Source: Kitasatospora phosalacinea
GTDB lineage: Bacteria; Actinomycetota; Actinomycetes; Streptomycetales; Streptomycetaceae
NCBI RefSeq assembly: GCF_030268885.1
Contig: NZ_BSSA01000005.1
Location: forward strand, 186,001-250,000
Length of the DNA stretch: 64,000 bases
Direction: 5' to 3'
Shown here: piece by piece, positions 52,586-63,300 of the stretch
Numbering within the stretch: position 1 is the stretch's first letter
How the letters are laid out: each line of letters starts with the position of its first letter
Notes under the pieces: generated by a model
Seen by the model: the letters and a program-made list of their open reading frames with translations, nothing else
Told to the model about the DNA's origin: nothing
Databases searched by the model: none
Position numbers and translations under genes: made by a program

Positions 52586-54309
52586 TGGCCCTGCTCTCCC
52601 GCAAGCAGTACACCGACCTGTTCGGCCCGACCGTCGGCGACCGCTTCCACCTCGCCGACACCAACCTGGTGGTCGAGGTCGAGAAGGACCACAACCAGGG
52701 CCACTACGGCGACGAGGCCGTGTACGGCGGCGGCAAGGCGATCCGCGACGGCATGGCGCAGGACCCGGCGGCGACCTCCCTGCAGGGCGCGCTCGACCTG
52801 GTGATCACCAACGTGGTGGTGATGGACGCGGTGCTCGGCGTGGTCAAGGGCGACATCGGCGTCAAGGACGGCCTGATCGTCGCCGTCGGCAAGGCGGGCA
52901 ACCCGCACACCCAGAGCGGCGTCCACCCGCGGCTGGTGATCGGCCCCGGCACCGAGGTGATCTCCGGCGAGCACCTGATCGCCACCGCGGGCGGCATCGA
53001 CACGCACATCCACTTCATCGCCCCGCAGCAGGTGCAGGAGGCGCTGAGCAACGGCATCACCACCCTGATCGGCGGCGGCACCGGCCCCTCCGACGGCACC
53101 AACGGCACCACCTGCACCCCCGGCCCGTGGAACATCCACCGGATGTACCAGGCCGTCGAGGACCTGCCGGTCAACGTCGGCCTGCTCGGCAAGGGCAACG
53201 GCGCGCTGCCCGGCGCGCTGCGCGAACAGGTCGAGGCGGGCGCCTGCGGCCTGAAGGTGCACGAGGACTGGGGCAGCACCCCGGCGTCCGTCGACAGCGC
53301 GCTGTCCGTCGCCGACGCGTACGACGTGCAGGTGGCGATCCACACCGACACCCTCAACGAGTCCGGCTACTTCGAGGACACCCTGTCCGCGATCGACGGC
53401 CGCACCATCCACACCTTCCACACCGAGGGCGCGGGCGGCGGCCACGCCCCCGACATCATGCGGATCGCGGGCGAGCCCAACGTGCTGCCCTCCTCCACCA
53501 ACCCGACGCTGCCCTACACCGTCAACTCGGTCGACGAGCTGCTCGACATGGTGATGGTCTGCCACCACCTCAGCCACAGCGTCCCCGAGGACGTCTCCTT
53601 CGCCGACTCCCGGGTCCGGGCCGAGACCATCGCCGCCGAGACGGTCCTGCACGACGAGGGCGTGATCTCGATCCTCTCCTCCGACTCGCAGGCGATGGGC
53701 CGGATCGGCGAGTCCTTCACCCGGGCCTTCCAGACCGCGCACCACTGCAAGGAGCAGCGCGGCAAGCTCGCGGGCGACAGCGAGCGCAACGACAACTTCC
53801 GGGTCCTGCGCTACCTCGCCAAGCTCACCCTCAACCCGGCGATCGCCTCCGGCACCGCCGACCACATCGGCTCGCTGGAGCCCGGCAAGCTCGCCGACAT
53901 CGTGCTCTGGCCGATCCGCTCCTTCGCCGCCAAGCCCAAGATGGTGATCAAGGGCGGCATGATCGGCTGGGCGCTGATGGGCGACCCGAACGCCTCGCTG
54001 CCCACCACCCAACCCGTCTACTACCGGCCGATGTTCGGCCAGTACGGGCGGGCCCGGCAGGCCACCCGGGTGTCGTTCATGTCGCAGGCCGCCGTCGACC
54101 TCGGCGTCCCCGCCGAACTCGGCCTGCGCAGCACCGTGCTGCCGGTGCGCCGCTGCCGCTCGGTCGGCAAGCAGCACATGGTGCGCAACGACGCGCTGCC
54201 CAGGATCGAGGTCGACCCGGAGACCTACCGGGTCACCCTGGACGGCGAGGTGGCCACCATCGAACCGGCCCGCGAACTGCCGCTCAACCACCTCTTCTAC
54301 CTTACGTGA
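52585..54309 (+). CDS. ureC: Urease subunit alpha
   Basis: A 574-residue catalytic subunit of the amidohydrolase fold. GIDTHIHFI holds His141 and His143, LKVHEDWG holds Lys224 that becomes carbamylated to bridge the two nickel ions, [10 protein letters not shown] and [13 protein letters not shown] give further ligands, and [20 protein letters not shown] is the mobile flap with its Cys. The flap has SHS where DPS is more usual. ATG 52585. The 3' end overlaps ureF by 4 bases. Confidence 0.97.
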   Translation: MALLSRKQYTDLFGPTVGDRFHLADTNLVVEVEKDHNQGHYGDEAVYGGGKAIRDGMAQDPAATSLQGALDLVITNVVVMDAVLGVVKGDIGVKDGLIVAVGKAGNPHTQSGVHPRLVIGPGTEVISGEHLIATAGGIDTHIHFIAPQQVQEALSNGITTLIGGGTGPSDGTNGTTCTPGPWNIHRMYQAVEDLPVNVGLLGKGNGALPGALREQVEAGACGLKVHEDWGSTPASVDSALSVADAYDVQVAIHTDTLNESGYFEDTLSAIDGRTIHTFHTEGAGGGHAPDIMRIAGEPNVLPSSTNPTLPYTVNSVDELLDMVMVCHHLSHSVPEDVSFADSRVRAETIAAETVLHDEGVISILSSDSQAMGRIGESFTRAFQTAHHCKEQRGKLAGDSERNDNFRVLRYLAKLTLNPAIASGTADHIGSLEPGKLADIVLWPIRSFAAKPKMVIKGGMIGWALMGDPNASLPTTQPVYYRPMFGQYGRARQATRVSFMSQAAVDLGVPAELGLRSTVLPVRRCRSVGKQHMVRNDALPRIEVDPETYRVTLDGEVATIEPARELPLNHLFYLT

Positions 54310-55067
54310 GCGTCCTGTCCGGCGCCGAGGGTCCTACCGACGCCGAGGACCCTTCCGGCGCCGAGGGCCCTTCCGGCGCCGACGGGCTGGACGCGCTGCT
54401 GGTCTGCCTCCAGCTCACCGACTCCGCCTTCCCCAGCGGCTTCTACACCCTCTCGCACGGGTTGGAGGGCTACGCCCAGGCGAAGGCCGTCACCCCCGAC
54501 ACGCTGCCCGCGCTGCTCGCCGACCTGCTGCGGCACGGCGTCGGCCCGTCCGACGCCACCGCCCTGGTGCTGGCCCACCGGGCCGCCACCGCGGGGGAGT
54601 GGGAGCTGCTGGCCGAGACCGACCGGCGGCTGCACGCCACCCGGCTGAACCGCGAACTGCGGCTGGCCGCCACCCGCACCGGACGCCAACTCCTGGACAT
54701 CGCACGGGAGTCGATCGGCGGCGAGGCGCTGGAGCGGTACGCCGCGCTGGTCGCGGCCAAGCGCGCCCCCGGCTGCCAGGCGGTGGCCGCCGGGGTCGCC
54801 CACGCGGCGGCCGGCGTCCCGGTCGAACAGGCCGTCACCAGCGACCTGTTCGCGTTCTGCAGCAGTTTCGTCGGCGCGGCCCTGCGGCTGCGGCTGACCG
54901 ACCACCGCCGGGCCCAGGTCGTCCTGCGGGCCGCCGCCCCGGTCGTCCGGGAGACGGTGGCCGCCGCCCTGGTCCGGGAGTTGGCGGACCTCGGCGGCTG
55001 CGTGCCGGTCGCCGACGCGATGTCCGGGCGGCACGAACGGGCCGAGGCCCGACTGTTCATGAGCTGA
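54306..55067 (+). CDS. ureF: Urease accessory protein UreF
   Basis: A 253-residue Ure[42 protein letters not shown] and [21 protein letters not shown] are recognisable. It forms the UreD-UreF-UreG complex that guides nickel and CO2 into urease. GTG 54306 overlaps the ureC stop (GTGA). The first ~30 residues are an extra [20 protein letters not shown] repeat made by a GC-rich DNA repeat at about 54320-54383, not conserved in the family. Confidence 0.93.
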   Translation: MSVLSGAEGPTDAEDPSGAEGPSGADGLDALLVCLQLTDSAFPSGFYTLSHGLEGYAQAKAVTPDTLPALLADLLRHGVGPSDATALVLAHRAATAGEWELLAETDRRLHATRLNRELRLAATRTGRQLLDIARESIGGEALERYAALVAAKRAPGCQAVAAGVAHAAAGVPVEQAVTSDLFAFCSSFVGAALRLRLTDHRRAQVVLRAAAPVVRETVAAALVRELADLGGCVPVADAMSGRHERAEARLFMS

Positions 55068-55089
55068 AACACCGTACGGAGGAGGAGAG

Positions 55090-55716
55090 TTGACCGAGAA
55101 CGTGCTCCGCGTCGGCATCGGCGGGCCGGTGGGCTCCGGCAAGACCGCGCTGATCGAGGCGCTGGTGCCGGAGCTGATCGCCCGCGGCCACCGTCCCGCC
55201 GTGATCACCAACGACATCTACACCCAGGAGGACGCCCAGCACGTGCGCCGCGCCCTGGCCGGGGTCCTGGACCCGGAGCGGGTGGTCGGCGTGGAGACCG
55301 GCGCCTGCCCGCACACCGCCGTCCGCGACGACCCCACCATGAACCTGGCCGCCGGGGCCGAACTCCTGGAGCGCTTCCCGGAGATCGACACCCTGCTGTA
55401 CGAGTCCGGCGGCGACAACCTCACCCTGACCTTCAGCCCGCTGCTGGCCGACGTGTTCGTGTTCGTGCTGGACACCGCCGAGGGCGAGAAGATGCCCCGC
55501 AAGCGCGGGCCCGGCATCACCGAGTCCGACCTGCTGGTCATCAACAAGATCGACATCGCCCGGTACGTGCGCACCGACCTCGCGGTGATGGAGGGCGACG
55601 CCCACCGCGTCCGCGAGGGCAGGCCGGTCGTCCTCACCAACTCGCTGGAGAGCACCGGCATCCCGGAACTCGCCGCCTTCCTCGGCGACCGCCGCGAGGC
55701 GCTGGTCCGCCCGTGA
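55090..55716 (+). CDS. ureG: Urease accessory GTPase UreG
   Basis: A 208-residue SIMIBI GTPase: RVGIGGPVGSGKTALIEAL (P-loop), CPHTAVRDD for nickel binding, LYESGGDNLTLTFSP and KIDIARYV (base recognition). It delivers nickel to urease with GTP hydrolysis. There is no His-rich N-terminus, so nickel must come from elsewhere, which fits a role for the His-tailed protein encoded earlier. TTG 55090 follows GGAGGAGAG. Overlaps ureD by 4 bases. Confidence 0.95.
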   Translation: MTENVLRVGIGGPVGSGKTALIEALVPELIARGHRPAVITNDIYTQEDAQHVRRALAGVLDPERVVGVETGACPHTAVRDDPTMNLAAGAELLERFPEIDTLLYESGGDNLTLTFSPLLADVFVFVLDTAEGEKMPRKRGPGITESDLLVINKIDIARYVRTDLAVMEGDAHRVREGRPVVLTNSLESTGIPELAAFLGDRREALVRP

Positions 55717-56738
55717 CCCCCGCCCCGCCCGTGCCCCCCGCCCCGACCGTGACCCCCGCCCCGCCCGCGTCCGCTGCTCGGCCTGCGCCGCCCGCCCCGT
55801 CCCGGCTCGACCCGGCGCACTACGAACCGGCCCGCGTCCCGCCCGAGGTCCGGTGCCACGCGGGGACGCCCGACACCCTCCCGGCCGGGCGGCCCGGCAA
55901 GGTCGGCCTGCTGGAGCTGACCTTCGAACGGGTCGGCGGGCGCACCGAACTGACCGGCCACTACCAGAAGTCGCCGCTGCAGATCACCCGCCCGCTGTAC
56001 TACGACCCGGCCCGCCCGGACCTCGCCGTCACCTTCCTGATGTCCACCGGCGGCGGCGTCCTGCAGGCCGACCGGCTCCGCACCGACCTGCACTGCGGCG
56101 CCGACACCGCCGTGCACCTCACCACCCAGGCCGCCACCAAGGTCCACCGGATGGAGCGCGACTACGCGACGCAGCTGGTCCACCTGACCGCCGGCCCGCG
56201 CGCCTACGTCGAGTACCTGCCCGAACCGGTCATCCCGTTCGCCGGCTCCCGCCTCTACCAGCGGACCGTCCTCACCGTCGACCCGTCCGCCACCGTGCTG
56301 GCCGGCGAGACCGTGCTGGCCGGCCGCCTCGCCCGGGGCGAGCGGCACGCCTACCGGGTGTTCGCCTCCGACCTGGAACTGCGCCGCCCCGACGGCGGGT
56401 TGCTGGCCCTGGACACCGTCCGCCTGGTGCCCGGGAACACCCCCGGTGGCGTCACCGGACCGGCCGTGCTGGCCGGGCACGACGTGATGTCCACCCTGTA
56501 CGTGCTCAGCCCGCTCGCCCCCGCCGCCCGGATCGCCGACCTCCTGCACGGGGCCCTGACCGCGCTCGACGACCCCCGCCCGCTGCACGGCGTCTCCACC
56601 CTGCCCGGCGAGGTCGGCGCCTGGCTCCGCCTGCTCGCCCCCGACACCCGCTCCGCAGCGGCCGCCCTCCGCGCGGCCTGGGACGCCGTCCGCCGCGAAC
56701 TGACCGGCACACCCGCGCCCGAACTGCGCAAGACCTAG
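55713..56738 (+). CDS. ureD: Urease accessory protein UreD
   Basis: A 341-residue UreD/UreH: RTELTGHYQKSPLQITRPLY, TFLMSTGGGVLQADRLRTDL, HLTTQAATKVHRM and YVEYLPEPVIPFAGSRLYQ are typical blocks. It scaffolds the nickel activation complex on apo-urease. GTG 55713 overlaps the ureG stop. The first ~30 residues are a low-complexity Pro/Ala segment (PAPPVPPAPTVTPAPP) without family counterpart. No hairpin was found close behind. Last gene of the operon. Confidence 0.94.
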   Translation: MTPAPPVPPAPTVTPAPPASAARPAPPAPSRLDPAHYEPARVPPEVRCHAGTPDTLPAGRPGKVGLLELTFERVGGRTELTGHYQKSPLQITRPLYYDPARPDLAVTFLMSTGGGVLQADRLRTDLHCGADTAVHLTTQAATKVHRMERDYATQLVHLTAGPRAYVEYLPEPVIPFAGSRLYQRTVLTVDPSATVLAGETVLAGRLARGERHAYRVFASDLELRRPDGGLLALDTVRLVPGNTPGGVTGPAVLAGHDVMSTLYVLSPLAPAARIADLLHGALTALDDPRPLHGVSTLPGEVGAWLRLLAPDTRSAAAALRAAWDAVRRELTGTPAPELRKT

Positions 56739-56871
56739 TAGCCGGACGGCCCACCGCCCGCACCGACGCGAATCGGCCGATCCGACGGCGTTCGGACTGC
56801 TCAACGAACGTCCTGGCATATGCTGCCGGGTGGTCAGGGACGACCACCAACCACCCTCGCAGGAGTGCCCG

Positions 56872-57807
56872 ATGAGCGACCACCGGACCGACCGCAGCAC
56901 GACCCCGATCCCGATCGGCGTCGTCGGGCTGGGCGACATCGCGCAGAAGGCGTACCTGCCCGTCCTCACCGCCCAACCCGGCCTCGACCTGCGGCTGATG
57001 ACCAGGGACCGGGCCAAGCTCGACCGGATCGGCGACGCGTACCGCCTCCCGTTCCGCACCACCGACCTCGGCGAGCTGATCGACTCCGGCATCCGCGCCG
57101 CCTTCGTCCACGCCGCCACCGACCAGCACGTCCCGATCGTCGAGGAGCTGCTCACCCGCGGCGTCGACGTGTACGTGGACAAGCCGCTCGCCTACGACCT
57201 CGACGGCGCCCGCCGCCTGGTCGCGCTCGCCGAGCACACCGGCCGCTCGCTGCTGGTCGGCTTCAACCGCCGCCACGCCCCCGGCTACCTGCTCGCCGCC
57301 GAGCGCCCGCGCGACCTGATCGTCCTGCAGAAGCACCGCGAGGGCCTGCCCGAGCGCGCCCGCACCCTGGTCTACGACGACTTCATCCACGTGGTCGACA
57401 GCCTGCGCTTCCTCGTCCCCGGCGAGATCGAGCACGTCGACGTCCGCTCCCGCACCCGCGACGGCCTGGTCGAGCACCTGGTCCTCACCCTGGCCGGGCG
57501 CGGCTTCACCGCCCTCGGCATCATGAACCGGGTCTCCGGCTCGACCGAGGAGGTCCTGGAGGTCTCCGGCGCCGACTCCAAGCGCGAGGTCCACAACCTC
57601 GCCGAGGTCGTCGACCACCGCGGCCAGCCCACGGTCCGCCGCCGCGGCGACTGGGTCCCGGTCGCCCGCCAGCGCGGCATCGAGCAGGTCGTCCTGCACT
57701 TCCTGGACGCCCTCCGCTCCGGCAAGACCCTCGACGCCGCCGACGCCCTGCGCACCCACGAGCTGTGCGAGCTGATCGTCGACCGCATCGAGGCCGGGAC
57801 GGTCTGA
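56872..57807 (+). CDS. Gfo/Idh/MocA-family oxidoreductase
   Basis: A 311-residue NAD(P)-dependent oxidoreductase. IGVVGLGDIAQKAYLPVL holds the dinucleotide loop at 15-20, VDKPLAYDLDGARRLV the EKP-type lysine motif, and VGFNRRHAPGYLL the start of the beta-sheet domain. Members act on sugars, inositol or related polyols. ATG 56872 has AGGAG 6 bases upstream. Separate from the urease operon (133-base gap) and followed by a terminator, so probably a single gene. Confidence 0.87.
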   Translation: MSDHRTDRSTTPIPIGVVGLGDIAQKAYLPVLTAQPGLDLRLMTRDRAKLDRIGDAYRLPFRTTDLGELIDSGIRAAFVHAATDQHVPIVEELLTRGVDVYVDKPLAYDLDGARRLVALAEHTGRSLLVGFNRRHAPGYLLAAERPRDLIVLQKHREGLPERARTLVYDDFIHVVDSLRFLVPGEIEHVDVRSRTRDGLVEHLVLTLAGRGFTALGIMNRVSGSTEEVLEVSGADSKREVHNLAEVVDHRGQPTVRRRGDWVPVARQRGIEQVVLHFLDALRSGKTLDAADALRTHELCELIVDRIEAGTV

Positions 57808-57841
57808 CGACCTGACGGCCGGGCCGTTGGCTGCCCGGCCA

Positions 57842-57863
57842 GGGGCGCTCGGCCGGGCGCCCC
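57842..57863 (+). terminator. Terminator after the Gfo/Idh gene
   Basis: Arms GGGGCGC (57842-57848) and GCGCCCC (57857-57863) around an 8-base loop, 35 bases after the stop codon. Confidence 0.55.
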
Positions 57864-57950
57864 GTGGACGGAGCTATGCTGGTCGCCGTCCACCGCCCGG
57901 CCGGGACCCAGCCCCCGCCCGGCCCACCGCTCAGCGATCCGGGGAACACC

Positions 57951-58856
57951 GTGCCACCCACCTCCTCGGACCCCTCGCGGCCGCTACTCCGCCGCCGGGC
58001 GCTGCTGGGGGCGGCCGCCGGGGCGCTGCTGCTGGCCCTGGTGCCGGGCGTGCGCCACGGCGTGACCGCACTGGCCGGGCAGCAGGACGACGGGCCGTGG
58101 CTGACCGTGGCGACCTGGAACACCTGCGGGATCGACGCCTGGGGCTGCACCCCGTTCGGTGACGGCAAGGCCAAGGCCGACACCCTGGTCGCGCTCGCCG
58201 AACAGCACGGCGCCCGGGTCCTGCTGCTGCAGGAGGCGTGCGAGGGCGACGCCGAGGCCGCCCGGCAGCGCCTCGGCGCCGACTGGCACCTCGCCCTCCA
58301 GCCGTACGAGCAGCTCGACGCCACCGGAGCCCGCACCCCCGTCGACTGCGGCGCCGACCGCGGCCGCGCCGGGTACGGCGTCCTGGCCGCCGCCCCGCTG
58401 ACCGGCACCACTCCGGTCGCCGCCCCGCAGCCCGCCACCGGACTGCAGCGCGGCGCGCTGTGCACCACCCCCGGGCACGGGCCGCGGATCTGCGCGGCCC
58501 ACCTGTCGCTGCCGCCCGCCGACCGGAGCGACCGCGCGGCCGAGCTGCGCGACGACCAGCTGGCCGCGCTGCTGGCGGCCGCCGGGGACGGCGCGGTGCT
58601 CGGCGGCGACTTCAACGCCCGGCCGCCGGGGCCCGGCAACCGCGACTCGTGGATCTGGCCGACCGCCTACTACGACCGCGTCCAGGAGTGCGAGCAGCGC
58701 ACCCCCGGAAGCCCGGGCCGCCCCGGGCCCACTCACGACAACGGCGAGAAGCTCGACTACCTGTTCACCGCGCTGCCCCGGCACGGCTGCCGGATCGTGG
58801 ACACCGGAGCCTCCGACCACCGCGCGCTGCTGCTCACCGTCCCCGGCTCGCTGTGA
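57951..58856 (+). CDS. Exported endonuclease/exonuclease/phosphatase-fold protein
   Basis: A 301-residue EEP-superfamily enzyme. The N-terminus is a signal or anchor (SRPLLRRRALLGAAAGALLL) with twin-arginine character. The catalytic order is intact: VATWNTCG, LLLQEACEG (metal Glu), AHLSLPPAD, GGDFNARP (Asp-x-Asn), KLDYLF and GASDHRALL (Asp-His pair). Such proteins are extracellular nucleases or phosphatases. GTG 57951 places the charged n-region correctly and has GGGGAACACC upstream. No operon partner. Confidence 0.83.
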   Translation: MPPTSSDPSRPLLRRRALLGAAAGALLLALVPGVRHGVTALAGQQDDGPWLTVATWNTCGIDAWGCTPFGDGKAKADTLVALAEQHGARVLLLQEACEGDAEAARQRLGADWHLALQPYEQLDATGARTPVDCGADRGRAGYGVLAAAPLTGTTPVAAPQPATGLQRGALCTTPGHGPRICAAHLSLPPADRSDRAAELRDDQLAALLAAAGDGAVLGGDFNARPPGPGNRDSWIWPTAYYDRVQECEQRTPGSPGRPGPTHDNGEKLDYLFTALPRHGCRIVDTGASDHRALLLTVPGSL

Positions 58857-58866
58857 GCACGGGCCG

Positions 58867-58920
58867 CCCGCGGCACCCGGCGAGCCCGCGGCACCCGGCG
58901 AGCCCGCGGCACCCGGCGAG
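58867..58920. repeat. Three perfect 18-base tandem repeats
   Basis: CCCGCGGCACCCGGCGAG occurs three times without change (58867, 58885, 58903), followed by a degenerate fourth unit. It lies in the 88-base gap between convergent genes. Each unit contains small self-complementary parts, so it may help end transcription. Confidence 0.85.
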
Positions 58921-58944
58921 TCCGCAGCGCCGAGCGGTACCGCC

Positions 58945-60381
58945 TCAGTAGCCGTACCTGGCCTGCAGCTTCGGGTCGCGGGCCAGCGCGCCGGCCACCG
59001 TGAAGGTGACCCGGGCCGGTGCCGAGGGGCGCAGCCCGGACAGTTGGGCGACCACGTCCACGGTGTGCTCGCCGCCGCGCCACTCCCAGGCGGGCTGCCA
59101 GCTCCAGCTGCCGTCCGCGGTGACCGGGGCGGAGCCCAACGAGTGCTCCCCGATGACGAGTTCGACCCGCTCGGCACCCGGCGCGGAACCGGCCAGCCGG
59201 ACGGTCGGCCCGGGCACCAGGGCGAGGTCCGCCGGCTCGGTGACCAGTGGCGTGGGCAGCCCCGGGGCGGGTTCGACGACGCTGAAGGTGTGCAGGGTGC
59301 GCGGGCTCTGCTCCCCGTCCGCGGCCACGCCGAACAGCTTGAGGGTGTACTCGCCCGGCTCCCACGGCCGGGTGAAGCGCCGCACCCAGCTGCCGTCCTC
59401 GGCGGTCGTCGCCGAGCCCATGTACTTGCCGTTCAGCCAGATGCTGACCCGCTCCGCGCCCGGCGCCCGGCCGCCCACCGCGACGGTGTCGGCCGGGACG
59501 GGGACCGCCGGGTCGGGGAAGGTCACCTGCGGGCGGGGGAAGCGCTCGGTGGCGGCCAGCAGCGCGTCCAGCGCGGAGGTGTCCCGGTCGGGCTGCTCGC
59601 CGCCGGTGCGGGCCAGGCCCAGGCGCGGGGCGATGCCCGCGACCAGCAGGTTGAGCAGGCCCAGCACGACGGGCAGGGTGCGGGCGGTGACGGTGGTGTG
59701 GCCGGTGATCAGCGGCGAGTCGTTGACCAGCAGGTGGAAGTCCGGGTAGTCGGCGAACAGCGGCAGGAACGGCTCGACCTGCTCCGCGTAGAGCTCGTCC
59801 TGCGGCGAGGTGAGCAGGTAGACGCGGGTGTTCCGGTGCGGGGTGGTGGCGACCAGCTCGGGCAGCAGGGCGTCGAGCGCGGCCACCTTCTCGGGCGTGA
59901 CCCCGCCCGTCATCAGCTCGGCCGCGGCCGGTCGGCGCTTGAACAGGGAGGTGCCGATCCGGAACGCCGGGATGAGAGCCAACACGTTGCCGTAACCGTG
60001 CCGCAGTCCGAACCACAGCGCGGCGCTGCCGCCCTTGGAGCCGCCGAACACGGTGACCTGGTCGTGGGTCAGGTCGAGGGCGTGCACGAAGCGGGCGATG
60101 ACGGCGGCCACCGCGCGCTCGGTGGCGAAGTCCATGTCCTGGCACAGGTAGTAGGCGTTGCCGCCGTTGAACCGGTCGCGGATCCACAGCACGTTGGCGC
60201 GCACCTGGTCCAGCACGCCGTTGGAGAAGCCGTAGTCGTCCGGGGCGGAGAAGTTGGCGAAGACCACCACCAGGTGACGGGTGCCGTTGCGGGTCGGGCT
60301 GAACCGGAAGTCGACCGGGACGGGCCCGCTGCTGTCGGTGCCCTCGACGGTCGGGCGGCTCGGGCGGGCCTGGTCAGACAC
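58945..60381 (-). CDS. Alpha/beta-hydrolase-fold protein with two Ig-like domains, envelope polymer locus
   Basis: A 478-residue protein. The N-terminal 265 residues have an alpha/beta-hydrolase-like fold: HLVVVFANFSAPDDYGFSNG, FATERAVAAVIARFV and VTVFGGSKGGSAALWFGL with Ser in the GxSxGG elbow. This resembles Asp2-type and other acyl-hydrolases found with surface glycopolymers. Two Ig-like/beta-sandwich repeats follow (about 283-370 and 377-467), each with 'APGAERV' and 'DGSW'. No signal peptide. GTG 60381 overlaps the end of the upstream polymerase gene by 8 bases, so they are co-translated. Possible role: acylation or deacylation of, or binding to, the teichoic-acid-type polymer. Confidence 0.68.
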   Translation of the reverse strand: MSDQARPSRPTVEGTDSSGPVPVDFRFSPTRNGTRHLVVVFANFSAPDDYGFSNGVLDQVRANVLWIRDRFNGGNAYYLCQDMDFATERAVAAVIARFVHALDLTHDQVTVFGGSKGGSAALWFGLRHGYGNVLALIPAFRIGTSLFKRRPAAAELMTGGVTPEKVAALDALLPELVATTPHRNTRVYLLTSPQDELYAEQVEPFLPLFADYPDFHLLVNDSPLITGHTTVTARTLPVVLGLLNLLVAGIAPRLGLARTGGEQPDRDTSALDALLAATERFPRPQVTFPDPAVPVPADTVAVGGRAPGAERVSIWLNGKYMGSATTAEDGSWVRRFTRPWEPGEYTLKLFGVAADGEQSPRTLHTFSVVEPAPGLPTPLVTEPADLALVPGPTVRLAGSAPGAERVELVIGEHSLGSAPVTADGSWSWQPAWEWRGGEHTVDVVAQLSGLRPSAPARVTFTVAGALARDPKLQARYGY

Positions 60382-63300
60382 GGGCGTGCTCCGTTTCTCG
60401 GTGGGCGCCGGCGCGCTCCCGCAGTCGGTCGGCGGTGGGGTCGGCGGGGGTGGTCAGGTGCGCGGGCAGCGGCCAGGGCACGCCCTCGAAGGTGTCGCCC
60501 GGCAACGGGACCCCGGCCCTCCGCGCCCCGGCCGTCTGCCCGTCCGGCGCGGGTCCGTCCGGCGCGGGTCCGTCCGGCCGCGGTCCGGCCGCAGCGGGCG
60601 CGGGCTCCGTCCCCGTCGCCGTCCCCGGCGCCAGGTCTCCGCCCACGGTGAGCATCCGGGCGACCAGCCGGGCGGCGGCCCGCCCGTCGTCCAGGTCGCA
60701 GAAGTCCTGCTGGAAGCGCCGGTAGCGCTCCGCGTAGCGCTGCCGGATCCGGTCCACGTCCCGGATCGAGGAGACCAGCTCCGGGGAGTCGAAGACCAGC
60801 GGCCCGGGGGCGCTGCGCTGGAAGTCGAAGTAGAAGCCGCGCAGGGTGTCGCGGTAGTGCTCCAGGTCGTAGGTGAAGAACAGGATCGGTCGGCCGGTGT
60901 TGACGTAGTCGAACATCAGCGAGGAGTAGTCGGTGACCATCACGTCGGTGATCAGCGACAGGTCGGCCATGTCCGGGTAGTCGGAGACGTCGAAGACGAA
61001 GCCGTCGCCGGCGCCCGGCACCGGGTCCACCACGTTGGGGTGGCGGCGGACCAGCAGCACGTGGTCCTCGCCGAGCCGGGCCCGGGCGTCGTCGAGGTCG
61101 ATCCGGAAGTCGAACTTGTACCGGCCGGGGGCGTAGTACTGGTCGTCGCGCCAGGTGGGTGCGTACAGCACGACCCGCTTACCGTCGGGGACGCCGATCC
61201 GGCGGCGGATCCCGGCGGCGAGCCGTTCGGTGCCCGGGCTGCGCAGCACGTCGTTGCGGGGGTAGCCGGACTCGACGATCTCGCCGGGGAAGCCGAAGGC
61301 GCGGCGCAGGATCGGGGTGGAGAAGCTGTTGGGGGAGACCAGCAGGTCCCAGTTCTCCACCTCGACGGCGAGGCGCTCCAGGTAGCGCTTGTCGGCGAAG
61401 TGGACGGCCTCGATGTCGTGGCCGATCTTCTTCAGCGGGGTGCCGTGCCAGGTCTGCACGACGACCTGGCCGGGCCGCTTGCGGAACCAGTCGGGCAGGT
61501 GGTTGTTGGCCACCACGTACCGGCTGGTGGCGAGCGCCTCGTACCACTCGGGCGACCACATGCGCACCGCGCGGGCGGTCGCGGGAACGTCCACCTGGTC
61601 GTCCTTGACCACCCACAGGTGCTCCAACGGCACCCCGCGGCGCACCAGTTCCTCGTGGACGGCGCGCGGGCTGTCGGAGTACTGGGTGCCCTTGAAGGCG
61701 TCGAACAGCACGGCGGGCCGGACGGGCTGCTGGCGGGCGGCGGGGTACGCCTTGGTGCGCAGCAGCTTCTGCCGGTAGGGGCCGCGGGCGTGGTCGGGCA
61801 TTGCCGAGTGGACCTGCAGCGAGAGCCGGTCGTACGCCTCGGCCTGCAGCTCGTAGCGGCGCTGGTCGGCCTCCCGGGACAGCGGCAGGCCGGGGATGGC
61901 GCCCTGCTCGATCTTCAGCATCAGGTCGGGCAGCAGCTCGTCGGGCGCGGTGCGGGACGGGTCCTGGCGGCGCAGGAAGAGGTCCCAGCGGCCGGCGGCG
62001 AGCGGGACGGTGCCGGCCAGGGTGCGCAGCCCCGCCGGGTCGAAGCGGGCCCGGAAGTGCTCGCCGCGCCACTCCAGCGGCACGGCCCGCTCGGCGCCCT
62101 GGGCGCGCGAGCGCAGCACCAGGTGGGCGGTGCGGCGCTGCTCGGGCGGCATCCGGTCCAGGGCGGCGTACCGGCCGACGACCTCCAGCACGCCGTCGGC
62201 CAGCCACTCGTAGCGGATGACCAGCGGCAGCGTGGCGCGCTCGAACAGCACCAGGTACCCGGCGCCGTTGCGGTGCACGACCAGTTCGCGGTCGCCCTCC
62301 GGGGTCTGCAGGCGGTCGGGGAGGCGGTGGTGGCCGTCGGGGGTGTCCTCGGCCATCACCGGGTACATCGTCATCTTGCGCCCGGCCACGTGGAAGGTGG
62401 TCTTCCAGCCGTTGCCGCCGCGCTCCCAGGAGACCGGGCGCGCCCCGTCGGTGCCCTCGCTGCGGTGCGGGGGCACGACCGAGCGCAGTGGGACGCGGAC
62501 GGTGAAGGTGCACCAGCCCTCGCCGCCGGGGACGAAGCGGACCGGCACCTGCACCCGCCCGGCCCCGCCGAGGCTGACCAGCCGCAGCTGGCCGCCGTTC
62601 GGCACGGTCGGGCCGAGGTACACGCCGCGCAGCACCAGGTGCTCGCCGTCGATCCGGTGCCCGGTGATCCGGCAGCGGACGATCTCCACCCGCAGCTTGA
62701 GCCGGTTCTGCACGAACAGCGGCAGCACCCGGGTGTTCTTGTCGACGTACCGGTAGGGCGGGTTGGCGGCGCTGCCGACGGCGCCCCGGTCCAGGCCGCG
62801 GTAGCGGAACAGGCCGCGGCTGAACACGCCCGCCGCCACGTCCCACGTCCCCTCGGCCCACTTGTCCTTGAGCTTGAGCCGGTTGATGTCGAAGCCCGCG
62901 GTGAAGCCGGACCAGTCGTAGCAGTAGCGGTTCTGGTTGGAGTGCTCGGTGGCCTGCGGCGCGTACACCGTCCGGGCCGGGGCCAGCAGCAGCCGGCCCT
63001 GCTTCTTGTTGCGCAGGGCGAGGCCCTTCACCGACATGCGCCGCTTGTGGACGTTCAGGAAGCGGATGTACGCGTGCCCGTCGACCACCAGCCGGTCGCC
63101 GTCCCAGCGCACCCCGCCGACCGAGCCGTGCAGCGACAGCTCCTTGTCCAGCCGGTACGCCCGGCGGTCGATGCCGAGGCTGCGGTCGCCCAGGTGCGGG
63201 TACTTCAGGTAGCGGCGCAGCCGCCGCTGGACGGGCAGCGGGCCGCCGCGGCGCTCGAACTCCAGCACCTCCATCAGCTCGGGCAGCTTGCGGCCGCGCA

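Noticed and set aside
58867..58920. Possible CRISPR-like array or iteron
   Set aside because: Three head-to-tail 18-base copies without spacers and no replication or cas gene nearby.
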